Source of the DNA: Parapedobacter sp051400755
GTDB taxonomy: Bacteria > Bacteroidota > Bacteroidia > Sphingobacteriales > Sphingobacteriaceae
Direction: 5' to 3'
DNA length: 64,000 nt
Assembly: GCF_051400755.1 (NCBI RefSeq)
Contig: NZ_JBLFFL010000007.1
Coordinates: 62,001-126,000 of the forward strand
Shown: in pieces, positions 8,017 to 16,629 of the stretch
How positions within the stretch are numbered: the first letter of the stretch is position 1
How the letters are laid out: each line of letters opens with the position of its first letter
Made by a program: the position numbers and the translations under genes
Notes under the pieces: model-generated
What the model saw: only the letters and a program-made list of their open reading frames with translations
Told to the model about the DNA's origin: nothing
Database searches by the model: none

Positions 8017-9117
8017 TCACACCAGTTCTGCCAACGCTTCCCTGGTAAAACCTTTCAATTCTTCCGTGCGGTTCAGTTTTATCTTAAGCACCCAATTCGG
8101 GTCAGCCAATAACGCCCTGCCGACACCCACCAGATCAAAGTCGCCCCGGTCCAAGCGGCGCACCAATTCATCCAACGAGCTGGGAGCGGAATTTTCCCCG
8201 CGGAAAGCGGCCAGAAATTCGCCTGAAAGTCCAACGGACCCTACGGTGATGGTGGCTTTCCCGGTCAGCTTTTTGGCCCATCCGGCAAAGTTAAGGTCCG
8301 AACCCTCAAATTCAGCCTCCCAAAAACGCCGTTGTGAACAATGGAAAACATCTACTCCCGCGTCAGCCAGCGGTTGCAGCCAAGCCTCCATCTCCTGGGG
8401 TGTCTTCGCCAGTTTATTGGTGTAATCAGCAGGTTTCCATTGCGATAATCGCAAGATGATCGTAAAATCTTCCCCGACCTGCTTCCGTACCTCCTTCACC
8501 ACGTCGATGGCAAAACGGCTTCTTTCGGCCAATGTTTTTCCACCATAGCCATCTATACGGTTGTTGGTACCTTCCCAGAAAAATTGATCAATCAAGTAGC
8601 CATGGGCACCATGAATTTCGACACAGTCGAATCCCAATCGCTTGGCATCCGCCGCCGCGCGGCCAAAAGCAAGGATAGTATCCTGGATATCGGCCACCGT
8701 CATCGCCCGACCATTGGCAAAGTCAGGCCTGTTCAATGCTGAAGGCCCTTCGAAGGGTGCTGCAGGCAACCATCCCGAATGGTGGTTTTCCATGATACCC
8801 ATGTGCCAAATCTGGGGAGCCATGCGGCCGCCAGCTGCATGTACTTGGTTAATCACGTGCTGCCAGCCAGCCAATGAGTGTTCGCCATAAAAATGCGGGA
8901 TATTGGGGTCATTCGACGACGAAACCCGGTCAATAACGGTTCCTTCAGACAAAATCAGTCCAACTTCCCCGGCGGCCCGTTTGGCGTAGTACTGTGCCAC
9001 CTCCGGTGTCGGTACTCCATTCGGCGAAAACGAACGCGTCATCGGTGCCATGACGATCCGGTTTTTCAGGTTCAGCGATTTCAATTGAAAGGGTTTAAAA
9101 AGATTTGTAGTGTCCAT
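8017..9117 (-). CDS. Old yellow enzyme family NADH:flavin oxidoreductase
   Basis: A 366-residue FMN-dependent TIM-barrel ene-reductase. Markers are the N-terminal FKPFQLKSLNLKNRIVMAPM, the active-site segment CVEIHGAHGYLIDQFFW (which normally follows a substrate-binding His pair), NRIDGYGG, and the C-terminal FMN phosphate loop DFDLVGVGRALLADP. Such enzymes reduce activated alkenes, quinones or nitro compounds with NAD(P)H; the natural substrate is unknown. The gene follows arsR by 18 bases on the same strand, so it is probably controlled by that repressor. Confidence 0.9.
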   Translation of the reverse strand: MDTTNLFKPFQLKSLNLKNRIVMAPMTRSFSPNGVPTPEVAQYYAKRAAGEVGLILSEGTVIDRVSSSNDPNIPHFYGEHSLAGWQHVINQVHAAGGRMAPQIWHMGIMENHHSGWLPAAPFEGPSALNRPDFANGRAMTVADIQDTILAFGRAAADAKRLGFDCVEIHGAHGYLIDQFFWEGTNNRIDGYGGKTLAERSRFAIDVVKEVRKQVGEDFTIILRLSQWKPADYTNKLAKTPQEMEAWLQPLADAGVDVFHCSQRRFWEAEFEGSDLNFAGWAKKLTGKATITVGSVGLSGEFLAAFRGENSAPSSLDELVRRLDRGDFDLVGVGRALLADPNWVLKIKLNRTEELKGFTREALAELV

Positions 9118-9135
9118 TGATTTTTTTATTAATCG

Positions 9136-9435
9136 TTAAAGCGTTGATTGAACGAAATGGCTTAATGACTCGAATGCCCCCTCATTGCGCTTGTAATACG
9201 TCCACTGACCGATCCGGGTGGCTTGTACCAATCCCGCTCTCAACAGCACCGCCAGATACTCCGACACCGTCGACTGTGTCAGTCCGCACTTCTGTTGGAT
9301 TTGCCCGACACAAACGCCAACTTCCGTAAAGGAGTGATCCTGCGGCGGAAAATGCCGCTCCGGCTCTTTAAGCCAGTGCAGAATTTGCAAACGCGTCTGA
9401 TTGGAGAGGGCCTTGAAAATTTCCAGTTCGCTCAT
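9136..9435 (-). CDS. ArsR/SmtB-type transcriptional regulator
   Basis: A 99-residue winged-helix repressor. ALSNQTRLQILHWL opens the domain, and KCGLTQSTVSEYLAVLLRAG is the recognition helix region. It lacks the ELCVC metal motif of ArsR but has a Cys in VGVCVGQ and another in KCGL, which could act as redox or electrophile sensors. The start MSELEIFKAL at 9433-9435 is chosen because a -7 core (9440-9447) lies just outside it. It heads an operon with the OYE gene and diverges from the DNA glycosylase. Confidence 0.85.
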   Translation of the reverse strand: MSELEIFKALSNQTRLQILHWLKEPERHFPPQDHSFTEVGVCVGQIQQKCGLTQSTVSEYLAVLLRAGLVQATRIGQWTYYKRNEGAFESLSHFVQSTL

Positions 9436-9439
9436 GACA

Positions 9440-9447
9440 CAAATATA
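9440..9447 (-). promoter_or_regulatory. -7 promoter core (TATATTTG) of the arsR-OYE operon
   Basis: Perfect TAnnTTTG match on the minus strand, four bases before the arsR ATG, so the mRNA is probably leaderless. It also rules out the longer start at 9471. Confidence 0.55.
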
Positions 9448-9542
9448 TATCGGTTTTTCCCGATATACCAATTAATACATCAAGTATGACGATAGACTGA
9501 TAAAGCGCCATTAACATCCATGGCAAATCGCAACAGTTTATG

Positions 9543-9550
9543 TAAGTTTG
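9543..9550 (+). promoter_or_regulatory. -7 promoter core (TAAGTTTG) of tag
   Basis: Perfect TAnnTTTG match 35 bases before the ATG at 9586. It lies inside the longer reading from 9520, which therefore is not the start. Confidence 0.55.
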
Positions 9551-9585
9551 TTCCAATTAAACAATCGCTAAATTTAATTGCACAT

Positions 9586-10137
9586 ATGTCTTATTGCGAC
9601 TATATACCAAGCATGCAGCCCGAAGCACGCCGGGAATTGCACAAAAATTATCACGACAACCACTATGGCTTCCCTATCCACGATGATAACGAACTGTTCG
9701 GCCGGCTCATCATGGAAATCAACCAGGCGGGATTAAGTTGGGAGACGATCCTGCGCAAGGAAGATGCGTTTCGGAAAGCTTATGATCACTTTGACATCGC
9801 CAAAGTGGCAGCATATACTGAGGTCGACCGCGAGCGGCTATTAGCCGATGCAGGAATCATTCGCAACCGGCTCAAAGTCAACGCGGCAATTGAAAATGCA
9901 AAAGTGATACTTCAATTGCAAGAAACATATGGCTCGTTTGAAAAATGGCTGGAGCACCACCATCCCATGGCGCTCCCCGAGTGGATGAAGCTATTCAAAA
10001 AAACCTTCAAATTCACAGGTGGTGAGATAGTCAATGAATTTCTGATGAGCACGGGCTACCTGCCCGGCGCGCATGCCATCGATTGCCCCGTACATGCGGA
10101 AATATTGAAAACAAAGCCCATGTGGGCTGAGAAATGA
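9586..10137 (+). CDS. tag: DNA-3-methyladenine glycosylase I
   Basis: A 183-residue Tag family enzyme that removes 3-methyladenine from alkylated DNA. Start MSYCDYIPSM; the motifs YHDNHYGFPIHDDNELFG, INQAGLSWETIL and DAGIIRNRLKVNAAIENA align with the E. coli enzyme, including the QAGLSW base-recognition loop. Zinc ligands can be proposed from Cys4, a His in the YHDNHYG region and the C-terminal HAIDCPVH segment. Single gene, divergent from arsR. Confidence 0.9.
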   Translation: MSYCDYIPSMQPEARRELHKNYHDNHYGFPIHDDNELFGRLIMEINQAGLSWETILRKEDAFRKAYDHFDIAKVAAYTEVDRERLLADAGIIRNRLKVNAAIENAKVILQLQETYGSFEKWLEHHHPMALPEWMKLFKKTFKFTGGEIVNEFLMSTGYLPGAHAIDCPVHAEILKTKPMWAEK

Positions 10138-10148
10138 AGTGACCACCC

Positions 10149-10523
10149 CTATTTCTTAAAAATAAAATACACTGCAAGCACCAAAAAGCCAAACCCGATG
10201 AGGTGGTTGATGCGAAACACTTCATTTTTGAAGAAAACGATAGCAAATACGGAAAACACCGTGAGCGTAATAACCTCTTGGATGACCTTCAATTGCCACA
10301 GGTTAAAGGGTCCGCCGTTTTCAGTGAAACCGATCCGGTTAGCCGGCACCTGGAGGGAATACTCAAACAAGGCAATCCCCCAGCTGATGAGAATTATCCC
10401 GACCAACCCAATGTTATTAAACCAGTTCATCTCCTTGAACTTTAGGTGCCCGTACCAAGCGAGCGTCATAAATGCGTTGGACAGCACCAGCAGTCCAATG
10501 GTCAGGATGGCCTTTTTTACCAT
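10149..10523 (-). CDS. DMT family membrane protein (DUF486)
   Basis: A 124-residue protein with four hydrophobic helices, the size of a half drug/metabolite transporter. The motifs NAFMTLAWYGHLKFK, ISWGIALFEYSLQVPANRIG and FNLWQLKVIQEVITL identify DUF486. Small DMT proteins act as dimers, but no substrate is known for this family. It converges on tag with an 11-base gap. Confidence 0.85.
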   Translation of the reverse strand: MVKKAILTIGLLVLSNAFMTLAWYGHLKFKEMNWFNNIGLVGIILISWGIALFEYSLQVPANRIGFTENGGPFNLWQLKVIQEVITLTVFSVFAIVFFKNEVFRINHLIGFGFLVLAVYFIFKK

Positions 10524-10622
10524 ATAATTTCAAAATGACGCACGAAGGTAAGATGAATTTTCGTCATCTCATCCGGAAGATTTCTATTGGGACCGACACC
10601 GATGAATGTCATGCCCACTCGG

Positions 10623-12629
10623 TTACCAGATCACGATGCGTTTTTCTTTTGGCAGGTAGAGCTTATCCCCTTCTTGGATACCGAATGCCTCATAAAAGCC
10701 ATCCACATTGACCAGCGGCCCTACCGCACGGTACTGTGCCGGTGAGTGCGGATCGGTCTTCACTTGGTTTACTACAAACTGCTCGGTGGTTTTTGCACGC
10801 CAGATGGTCGCCCACGAAAGGAAGAAACGCTGCTGCTGGGTAAATCCGTCAATCTTGCCGGGATCGCCTTTATCCTTCAGATACAGCTGGAGGGCTTCGT
10901 ACGCTACTGATACTCCCCCCAGGTCACCGATATTTTCACCCAGGGTAAACCGTCCGTTCACAAACACGCCCGGTACGGGCTCATACGCCTCAAACTGTGC
11001 GGCGAGCGCCGATGTAGCTACCTCGAATTTTGATTTGTCTTCGTCTGTCCACCAGTTGTTCAGGTTGCCATTGCCGTCATACTGCGATCCGCTATCGTCA
11101 AACCCGTGCGACAATTCATGGCCGATGACCGCACCGATACCGCCAAAGTTGACCCCTGCATCCGCTTGGTAGTCATAAAATGGTGGCTGCAAGATTGCCG
11201 CCGGAAAGACAATCTCATTATTCAACGGGCTGTAATACGCATTGACGGTCTGTGGTGTCATCCCCCACTCGGTCTTATCCACCGGCTTGTCCTGCTTGGC
11301 TAAGTTTTCAGTAAATCGCCACCTGCGGGCATTCAGCACGTTTTCAAACAGGGATGATCCGACTTCCAGTTTGGAGTAATCCTTCCATTTATCGGGATAA
11401 CCGATCTTCACGGTGAATTTCCGGAGCTTATCCAACGCCTTTTCTTTTGTGGCCGGAGACATCCATGCCAACTGTCCGATGCGGTGCTCGAAGGACTTCC
11501 GCAGGTAGGACACCAATTCTTCGGCCGCGGTCTTGGCCTCTGCGGGGAAATGGGCTTCCACATACAGCTTGCCAAGCAATTCGCCAGCCATACCATTCAC
11601 AAATTGCAATCCCCGCTTATCCAACGACCGTTGTTCTTTTTGCCCATTCAGTGTCTTCCCCCAGAAATCGAAGCTGACCTGGTCCAGCTCACTCGTCAGG
11701 CTCGTGGCGGCATCATCCGCGATCTTAAACCGCAGGAAATCCTTGATGAGCTCCAGGTTTTCAGGTTTCAGCACCTGATCCAGGTCCTGATAGTATTTCA
11801 GTTCGCCGATGATAACCGTATCGGCCTTGAATCCCAAGTCAGCGAGGTATTGCGCAAGGTCAATATGCTTCACCAAGTTTTTCAAATCGGCTACCGCCAT
11901 CGGATTATAACGAAGTGACGCGTTGCGCACCTGCTCCACGGTAAGCATATGGCTGGCCAGCTCTTTCTCGAAAGCGACGATTTTGGGACCTTTTAAGTCG
12001 CGGGTCAGTTGCCCTGTTTTGGGCATTAGGATGTTGATATAATCCTGGTAATTCGCCAGTGTTTTGGCATTAGCCTCATCTTCTTTTTGATAGTATGCCC
12101 TCCCCAAGCCTAGACTTGCTGCGCCGAGGTACACGGCGTTCACGCTGCTGTTTTTCATGTGAGCCGATACATTCGCTCCGAAAAACGGATTGCCTCCTAT
12201 CGGGGCCATCTCCACGAGGTATTGGTACAGGTCATCAAAATCTTTTATGGCATCCACTTTCTGAAGAAACGGCTTGATCGGCTCAATGCCTACTTGATCC
12301 CGCGCATCGAAATCGGTGTAGCTCCGGTACAAATCGGCAATCTTCTGTCCGTCGGACCCTTTCGGATAGCTTTGCTCCAGGGATTCCTTCAGAATTTTCA
12401 ATGTGGCCTCATTGGTGTTTTCGGCCAGCTCGTTGAAACTTCCCCAACGGGATTGATCTGAGGGGATCTCCACGGTCTTCATCCAATTGCCATTTACGTA
12501 GTTGTAGAAATCATCTTGGGCCCGCACCGATGTATCCATAAACTCTAGGTTGATCGCGTGGCGCTCTTGCGCGATGGTCGCTGTGGCGGCGATTGCCAGC
12601 ACAGCCAATGTTAAATACTGCTTATTCAT
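10623..12629 (-). CDS. M13 family metallopeptidase (PepO/neprilysin-like)
   Basis: A 668-residue exported zinc peptidase with a signal peptide at 1-20 (ATIAQ). The catalytic motif is GHELSHGFDDSG with His504, Glu505 and His508; the third ligand is Glu565 in ENIGDLGG. The substrate-binding NAYYSP segment precedes it. M13 enzymes cleave oligopeptides up to about 40 residues. The family usually ends in a C-x-x-W tail; here it ends IVIW, so the Cys of the terminal disulfide is absent. Single gene with its own promoter core at 12658. Confidence 0.93.
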   Translation of the reverse strand: MNKQYLTLAVLAIAATATIAQERHAINLEFMDTSVRAQDDFYNYVNGNWMKTVEIPSDQSRWGSFNELAENTNEATLKILKESLEQSYPKGSDGQKIADLYRSYTDFDARDQVGIEPIKPFLQKVDAIKDFDDLYQYLVEMAPIGGNPFFGANVSAHMKNSSVNAVYLGAASLGLGRAYYQKEDEANAKTLANYQDYINILMPKTGQLTRDLKGPKIVAFEKELASHMLTVEQVRNASLRYNPMAVADLKNLVKHIDLAQYLADLGFKADTVIIGELKYYQDLDQVLKPENLELIKDFLRFKIADDAATSLTSELDQVSFDFWGKTLNGQKEQRSLDKRGLQFVNGMAGELLGKLYVEAHFPAEAKTAAEELVSYLRKSFEHRIGQLAWMSPATKEKALDKLRKFTVKIGYPDKWKDYSKLEVGSSLFENVLNARRWRFTENLAKQDKPVDKTEWGMTPQTVNAYYSPLNNEIVFPAAILQPPFYDYQADAGVNFGGIGAVIGHELSHGFDDSGSQYDGNGNLNNWWTDEDKSKFEVATSALAAQFEAYEPVPGVFVNGRFTLGENIGDLGGVSVAYEALQLYLKDKGDPGKIDGFTQQQRFFLSWATIWRAKTTEQFVVNQVKTDPHSPAQYRAVGPLVNVDGFYEAFGIQEGDKLYLPKEKRIVIW

Positions 12630-12657
12630 GTATTACGCTCCATTATCAAAATCATGG

Positions 12658-12665
12658 CAAACTTA
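12658..12665 (-). promoter_or_regulatory. -7 promoter core (TAAGTTTG) of the M13 gene
   Basis: Perfect TAnnTTTG match on the minus strand, 28 bases before the ATG. Confidence 0.55.
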
Positions 12666-12834
12666 GAAAAGATTAACTAATATTAATCTACTGCATTAGC
12701 AATGTCACAAAAAAGATTTACATTTGTCCCGTAACAAACGCGTCAAACCAATGAGACTCATCGATTCCTGCATCGCCTTTGTCTATCGGGACAGGGCCTA
12801 AGATCAGGCGGCACATCGTCTGGCTTTATTCAAC

Positions 12835-12854
12835 TTTCAGGTAGTCACCTGAAA
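12835..12854. promoter_or_regulatory. 8-bp dyad upstream of the MFS gene
   Basis: TTTCAGGT and ACCTGAAA are perfect inverted arms around AGTC, ending 73 bases before the MFS start, in the 298-bp divergent region 12630-12927. It may be an operator; no regulator gene is adjacent, so this is speculative. Nothing else in that region stands out except the M13 promoter core. Confidence 0.35.
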
Positions 12855-12927
12855 CATTTCATTCATTCTTTACGTCTTTAAATTAACCATTTTCCTTTTT
12901 AGAAGGAATAACTATAGTTTATTTATC

Positions 12928-14187
12928 ATGCAGCACTCGTGGAAGCGAACATTTGCCATCATTTGGAGTGGCCAATTTATATCACTATTAAGCAGCTCGG
13001 CCGTCAATTTTGCGATCATCATCTGGCTGAGCCTGGAGACCGGCTCAGCCGAGGTATTGGCGTATGCCGCTATTGCCGCCCTGCTCCCGCAAACGCTCAT
13101 CGGACCGTTTGCTGGTGTGTTTATCGATCGTTGGGACCGCAAACGCACCATGATAGCCGCTGATGGATTCATCGCGCTGTGTACCCTGGTCATGTCTGCG
13201 CTCTTTTACCTGGGTTATTCCGAGCTGATTTTTATTTACCTCCTGCTGGCCCTGCGCTCATTGGGTTCGGCCTTCCACATGCCGGCCATGCAGGCATCGG
13301 TGCCGTTGCTCGCCCCCGAGTCCGAATTGCTTCGTATTGGCGGCTTCAACCAAATGATCCAATCGATCTCTCAAATTGCCGGTCCGGCACTGGGGGCGCT
13401 GGCCATCGGCTTGATGGACATCGGATACGTCCTGCTGCTGGATATCGCTGGAGCCATTTTCGCCATCACGTCGCTCCTGCTGGTGCACATCCCCAACCCC
13501 GAAAAAAAGCATGCGCATGGTCCCGGCGTAAAACAGGTGTTGCGCGACCTCCGCCTGGGTATCGACGCCGTGACCTCCAGCAAGGGGATTTCCTGGCTCT
13601 TTTTGTTCTCGGTATTAGCCATGTTTTGCATTATGCCGGTAGCGGTGCTGTTCCCGCTGCTCACCTTGCAGCATTTCCAGGGCGGGAAGTTCGAAATGAG
13701 CCTTATCGAAGTCGTCTGGGGCATCGGCATGCTGGTTGGCGGTGGACTACTGGGCATTTTCAAGCCTACGATGAATAAGGTCGGCATCATCAACGGCACG
13801 TATGTGGTATTGGGTTTCAGTCTTGCGGTATCGGGCTTGCTGCCGGCAAACGGATTTATCTTTTTTGTCGCAGCGACCGTTTTAGGCGGTCTTTCGGCTG
13901 CCATCAATAATGCCAGCTTTACCACGGTGTTACAGGAAAAGATAGATCCAGCCATGCTCGGCAGGGTATTCTCCATGTATTTCAGCATTGCGCTGCTGCC
14001 TTCCATGATCGGATTGCTGAGTACCGGTTTCATTGCCGACAACATTGGCGTCACCCTTACGTTCGTCATGCTGGGCAGCGCGCTGGGTATTGTCGGCATT
14101 GCCTCGTTTTTTGTACCCTTAATGATGAAACTGGGCGCGAAGCAAGACAATACCATGATGGAAGAACAGGAAGCGACAGCTACCTAG
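12928..14187 (+). CDS. MFS transporter, EntS/DHA3-like
   Basis: A 419-residue transporter with about 12 hydrophobic helices. The loop after helix 2 reads GPFAGVFIDRWDRKRTMI, the MFS motif A (G-x-x-x-D-R-x-x-R-R/K). The sequence most resembles the DHA3 branch (macrolide or siderophore exporters). Direction and substrate are inferred as export; nothing nearby identifies the cargo. It ends 15 bases before the convergent LOG gene. Confidence 0.85.
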   Translation: MQHSWKRTFAIIWSGQFISLLSSSAVNFAIIIWLSLETGSAEVLAYAAIAALLPQTLIGPFAGVFIDRWDRKRTMIAADGFIALCTLVMSALFYLGYSELIFIYLLLALRSLGSAFHMPAMQASVPLLAPESELLRIGGFNQMIQSISQIAGPALGALAIGLMDIGYVLLLDIAGAIFAITSLLLVHIPNPEKKHAHGPGVKQVLRDLRLGIDAVTSSKGISWLFLFSVLAMFCIMPVAVLFPLLTLQHFQGGKFEMSLIEVVWGIGMLVGGGLLGIFKPTMNKVGIINGTYVVLGFSLAVSGLLPANGFIFFVAATVLGGLSAAINNASFTTVLQEKIDPAMLGRVFSMYFSIALLPSMIGLLSTGFIADNIGVTLTFVMLGSALGIVGIASFFVPLMMKLGAKQDNTMMEEQEATAT

Positions 14188-14202
14188 TGCGCACAGCGAT
14201 TT

Positions 14203-14784
14203 TCAGGTAGTTTCCTTGGTGATCCACTTGCCCACGACTGGTGGTTGGTAATTCCGCATCTTGTTGAGTAGATCATCAATATTTTCGCTGTGTAACAGCA
14301 TCTTTTGGTTGATCTTCTTAAGAAAACCTTTATCTACCATGCGCTGTGCGAGTGTAATTAAATCATCGTAGAACCCATCGGTATTGAGCAGTCCCATCGG
14401 CTTCGTATGCAAGCCCAGCTGCCCCCAGGTGAGCATCTCGAAAAACTCTTCCATCGTACCGAAACCGCCTGCCAAGGCGATCACGCCATCGCACAGTTGG
14501 TTCATCTTCGTCTTCCGTTCATGCATGGTATCCACCAATATGAGTTCGCTCAGCCCATCATGCGCGATTTCCTTGGTCTGCAAGAAATACGGCAATACGC
14601 CTACGACCCTTCCACCATTCTGGAGTGCGCCATCGGCCAGTGCGCCCATGAGTCCGATTTTGGTGCCGCCATACACCACGCCGATACCCGATTCTGCCAG
14701 GGTCTTGCCGAGCAGGTGGGCCTGTTCTTCATAAATGCTGTCGGTTCCCATACTCGAACCGCAGAAGACAACGATGTTTTTCAT
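14203..14784 (-). CDS. LOG family protein (TIGR00730), cytokinin riboside 5'-monophosphate phosphoribohydrolase type
   Basis: A 193-residue Rossmann-fold protein. It has the LOG signatures: the N-terminal FCGSSMG nucleotide loop, GVVYGGTKIGLMGALADGAL, the Arg of MHERKTKM, and AGGFGTMEEFFEML, the family's PGGxGTxxE motif with Pro replaced by Ala. The Arg and Glu are the catalytic residues in characterised LOGs, which release the base from AMP-type nucleotides. In bacteria the physiological role is mostly unproven. Single gene. Confidence 0.88.
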   Translation of the reverse strand: MKNIVVFCGSSMGTDSIYEEQAHLLGKTLAESGIGVVYGGTKIGLMGALADGALQNGGRVVGVLPYFLQTKEIAHDGLSELILVDTMHERKTKMNQLCDGVIALAGGFGTMEEFFEMLTWGQLGLHTKPMGLLNTDGFYDDLITLAQRMVDKGFLKKINQKMLLHSENIDDLLNKMRNYQPPVVGKWITKETT

Positions 14785-14880
14785 TCGCGATGTGTTAATG
14801 CAATTATAAAATTACGACACCTTCTCGTAAACCTCAATGGGTTAACAAAAAGATAATTTAATCTGAATATCCCATCCACG

Positions 14881-15423
14881 CTACACGCCCATCATCCGCG
14901 CGGCCATGAGTATGGCACACACCGAGATCGAATCGGTGATTTCCGAACGCATCACCAGATCGACGGCCTCATGTAATGGGATACGCCTGACCCGCAGCTC
15001 TTCCGTTTCCTCCGGCTCAGCAACGCCCTGCTGCAAGCCCTGTGCAAGAAAGATAAACCCTTCTTCGTCCGTCACCGAATTGGAGGTATGGATACGGCCG
15101 ATGCGCTGCCAGGTTTCAGCTGTCAGTCCCGTCTCTTCTTTCAATTCCCGTTTAGCGGTCTCCAAGGGGTCTTCCTGCAACGGACCGCCGCCTTCGGGAA
15201 TTTCCCACGAGTATTCATCCAACGCATAGCGGTACTGGCCCACCAGGTAGACAAAACCTTCGTCATCCACCGGAATAATGCCGATTGCTTTGTTTTTGAA
15301 TTTCACAACACCATAAATGCCGGGGGTGCCGGCAGGCGTAATGACATCACGGTGTTCTACCCGTATCCAAGGGTTTTCGTAAACAGGATCATTGTGGATG
15401 GTCTCCCAATTGTTGGTATCCAT
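14881..15423 (-). CDS. NUDIX hydrolase, ADP-ribose pyrophosphatase type
   Basis: A 180-residue enzyme starting MDTNNWETIHNDPVYENPW. The Nudix box is complete: it starts at GGGPLQEDPLE and continues TAKRELKEETGL, giving G-x5-E-x7-R-E-L-x-E-E-x-G-L. The N-terminal beta region (WIRVEHRDVITPAG) matches the NudF/ADP-ribose pyrophosphatase group, which splits ADP-ribose into AMP and ribose phosphate. The start at 15423 rather than 15468 avoids overlap with the upstream epimerase gene, whose stop lies 11 bases away; the two form an operon. Confidence 0.88.
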   Translation of the reverse strand: MDTNNWETIHNDPVYENPWIRVEHRDVITPAGTPGIYGVVKFKNKAIGIIPVDDEGFVYLVGQYRYALDEYSWEIPEGGGPLQEDPLETAKRELKEETGLTAETWQRIGRIHTSNSVTDEEGFIFLAQGLQQGVAEPEETEELRVRRIPLHEAVDLVMRSEITDSISVCAILMAARMMGV

Positions 15424-15434
15424 GTTGGCGCTAT

Positions 15435-16304
15435 TTAATTGATTGCCACTTCCCAACTGCGCACCCATCCCTTACCGGCTTCCAGCCGTTGGATACCTTC
15501 CTTTTCATGCAGCTGCTGATGGTGACCGACCGAATCGGCAATGCCACACCAGGGCTCCAGGCAAACAAAATCAGCATCTTTGGCTGCCCAAATGCCGAAA
15601 TAAGGGAATCCTTCGCAGGTAAACTGAATAGCTCGCGCGTTGATCCGGTTCCGCAAGGTAATGGTATTGCTGCGCAAGGTCTTCAACACCAATGCATCCC
15701 TATAAAACAGTTCATGCCGCAAGGACAAACGATGGTCCTGCAACGGAATCGTTTCCACGTGCCGCGAAATCAGGTTGCCATCAAGCTTATGGCACACCAA
15801 CGCCTCGTCATCCGGAAACACCAAAAAATAATCGTCATAGCCAAGGCCGGCTTCGGTCGGCGTCGCGAATGCGGGATGTCCGCCGATGGAGAACAGCAAG
15901 GCATCGCTATCCGACGGATTATACACTTCATATGAGCAAATAAGGGAGCGGTTGACCACCCGGTAGCGCAACGACAGGTGAAACGCAAACGGATAAACCG
16001 AGCGGGTGTCATCAGTATCCGATAGCGTAAAGACCGCTTCGCGATCCGATACGCGTACACCCTCAAATGTCATATCGCGGGCAAACCCATGACGAGGCAG
16101 GCGGTATGTTTTGTCCCGGTAATAATAGGTATCGTCTTTCAATGCCCCCACGATGGGAAACAGCACCGGACTGGTTTTGCCCCAATACTGCGGATTGGCA
16201 TCCCACAGGTATTCGTGATTGTCCGCCATCGACTTCAGGCTTTTTAGTTCAGCGCCGTGATCGGCGATAGTGGCTTGAAGCCATTCGTTTGCTATTGTGA
16301 TCAT
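15435..16304 (-). CDS. Aldose 1-epimerase family protein
   Basis: A 289-residue beta-sandwich protein of the galactose mutarotase superfamily. Recognisable elements are YLWDANPQYWGKTSPVLFPI near the start, YRLPRHGFARDM with the first active-site His, SIGGHPAFATP with the second, and GIWAAKDADFVCLEPWCGI near the end with the candidate catalytic Glu. The YeaD/LacX-like branch acts on hexoses or hexose 6-phosphates; the substrate here is unknown. First gene of a pair with the NUDIX gene. Confidence 0.88.
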   Translation of the reverse strand: MITIANEWLQATIADHGAELKSLKSMADNHEYLWDANPQYWGKTSPVLFPIVGALKDDTYYYRDKTYRLPRHGFARDMTFEGVRVSDREAVFTLSDTDDTRSVYPFAFHLSLRYRVVNRSLICSYEVYNPSDSDALLFSIGGHPAFATPTEAGLGYDDYFLVFPDDEALVCHKLDGNLISRHVETIPLQDHRLSLRHELFYRDALVLKTLRSNTITLRNRINARAIQFTCEGFPYFGIWAAKDADFVCLEPWCGIADSVGHHQQLHEKEGIQRLEAGKGWVRSWEVAIN

Positions 16305-16323
16305 ATGGGTGCGATATGCCTAG

Positions 16324-16331
16324 CAAACATA
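16324..16331 (-). promoter_or_regulatory. -7 promoter core (TATGTTTG) of the epimerase-NUDIX operon
   Basis: Perfect TAnnTTTG match on the minus strand, 19 bases before the ATG at 16302-16304. Confidence 0.55.
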
Positions 16332-16439
16332 CAAAATCTCCCTCTTCGTGACACTACCGTTTTCTAATTGTTTACACACTGATTGGCATATTACATCAAT
16401 ATGAATACGAATTGTATTCTACTTTAGTTTTACATTTTA

Positions 16440-16507
16440 TCGTATTTTCATCGTATCATCATCGTATTTGTATCGTATTTGATACGATAAAAATACGATA
16501 CAAATAC
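16440..16507. repeat. 11-bp iteron-like array with 17-bp inverted repeat
   Basis: Units beginning TCGTAT occur at 16440, 16451, 16462 and 16473, an exact 11-bp period (TCGTATTTTCA, TCGTATCATCA, TCGTATTTGTA, then TCGTATTT). The orientation then flips: the same unit runs on the other strand to 16507. As a result 16464-16480 and 16491-16507 are perfect 17-bp inverted arms around a 10-base loop that itself contains ATACGAT. Spacing near one helical turn suggests protein binding on one face; a cruciform is also possible. Confidence 0.85.
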
Positions 16508-16511
16508 ATTA

Positions 16512-16525
16512 AATAATCGATTATT
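16512..16525. repeat. 14-bp perfect palindrome
   Basis: AATAATCGATTATT is a perfect palindrome four bases after the repeat array. It may be a binding site of a dimeric protein or just A/T-rich chance. Confidence 0.5.
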
Positions 16526-16629
16526 AGTAAAGTTAATATAAAAATTAATTAAACATTATTTAAAATTCAATTAAGAGTCTGTCACCGGCCATTAGGACAA
16601 CAAATTGAAAACGATGTAGATAGCAACGG

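Larger units (their letters stand above)
16305..16629. other. A+T-rich gene-free region with repeats
   Basis: This 325-bp gap between the stop of nfi and the start of the epimerase gene is the only gene-free stretch over 300 bp. It contains the epimerase promoter core (16324-16331), an 11-bp repeat array ending in a 17-bp inverted repeat (16440-16507), a 14-bp perfect palindrome (16512-16525) and A/T-rich DNA of no visible function to 16629. No open frame or RNA gene was recognised. Confidence 0.7.

Noticed and set aside
13371..14156. A 261-codon minus-strand frame inside the MFS gene
   Set aside because: Antisense shadow; the product is Pro/Met/Thr-rich without structure, while the MFS motif A is on the plus strand.
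12835..14211. TTTCAGGTAGT occurs both before the MFS gene (12835) and just after it (14201), like a target-site duplication
   Set aside because: The second copy is part of the coding end of the LOG gene and there are no inverted ends or transposase, so chance is likely.
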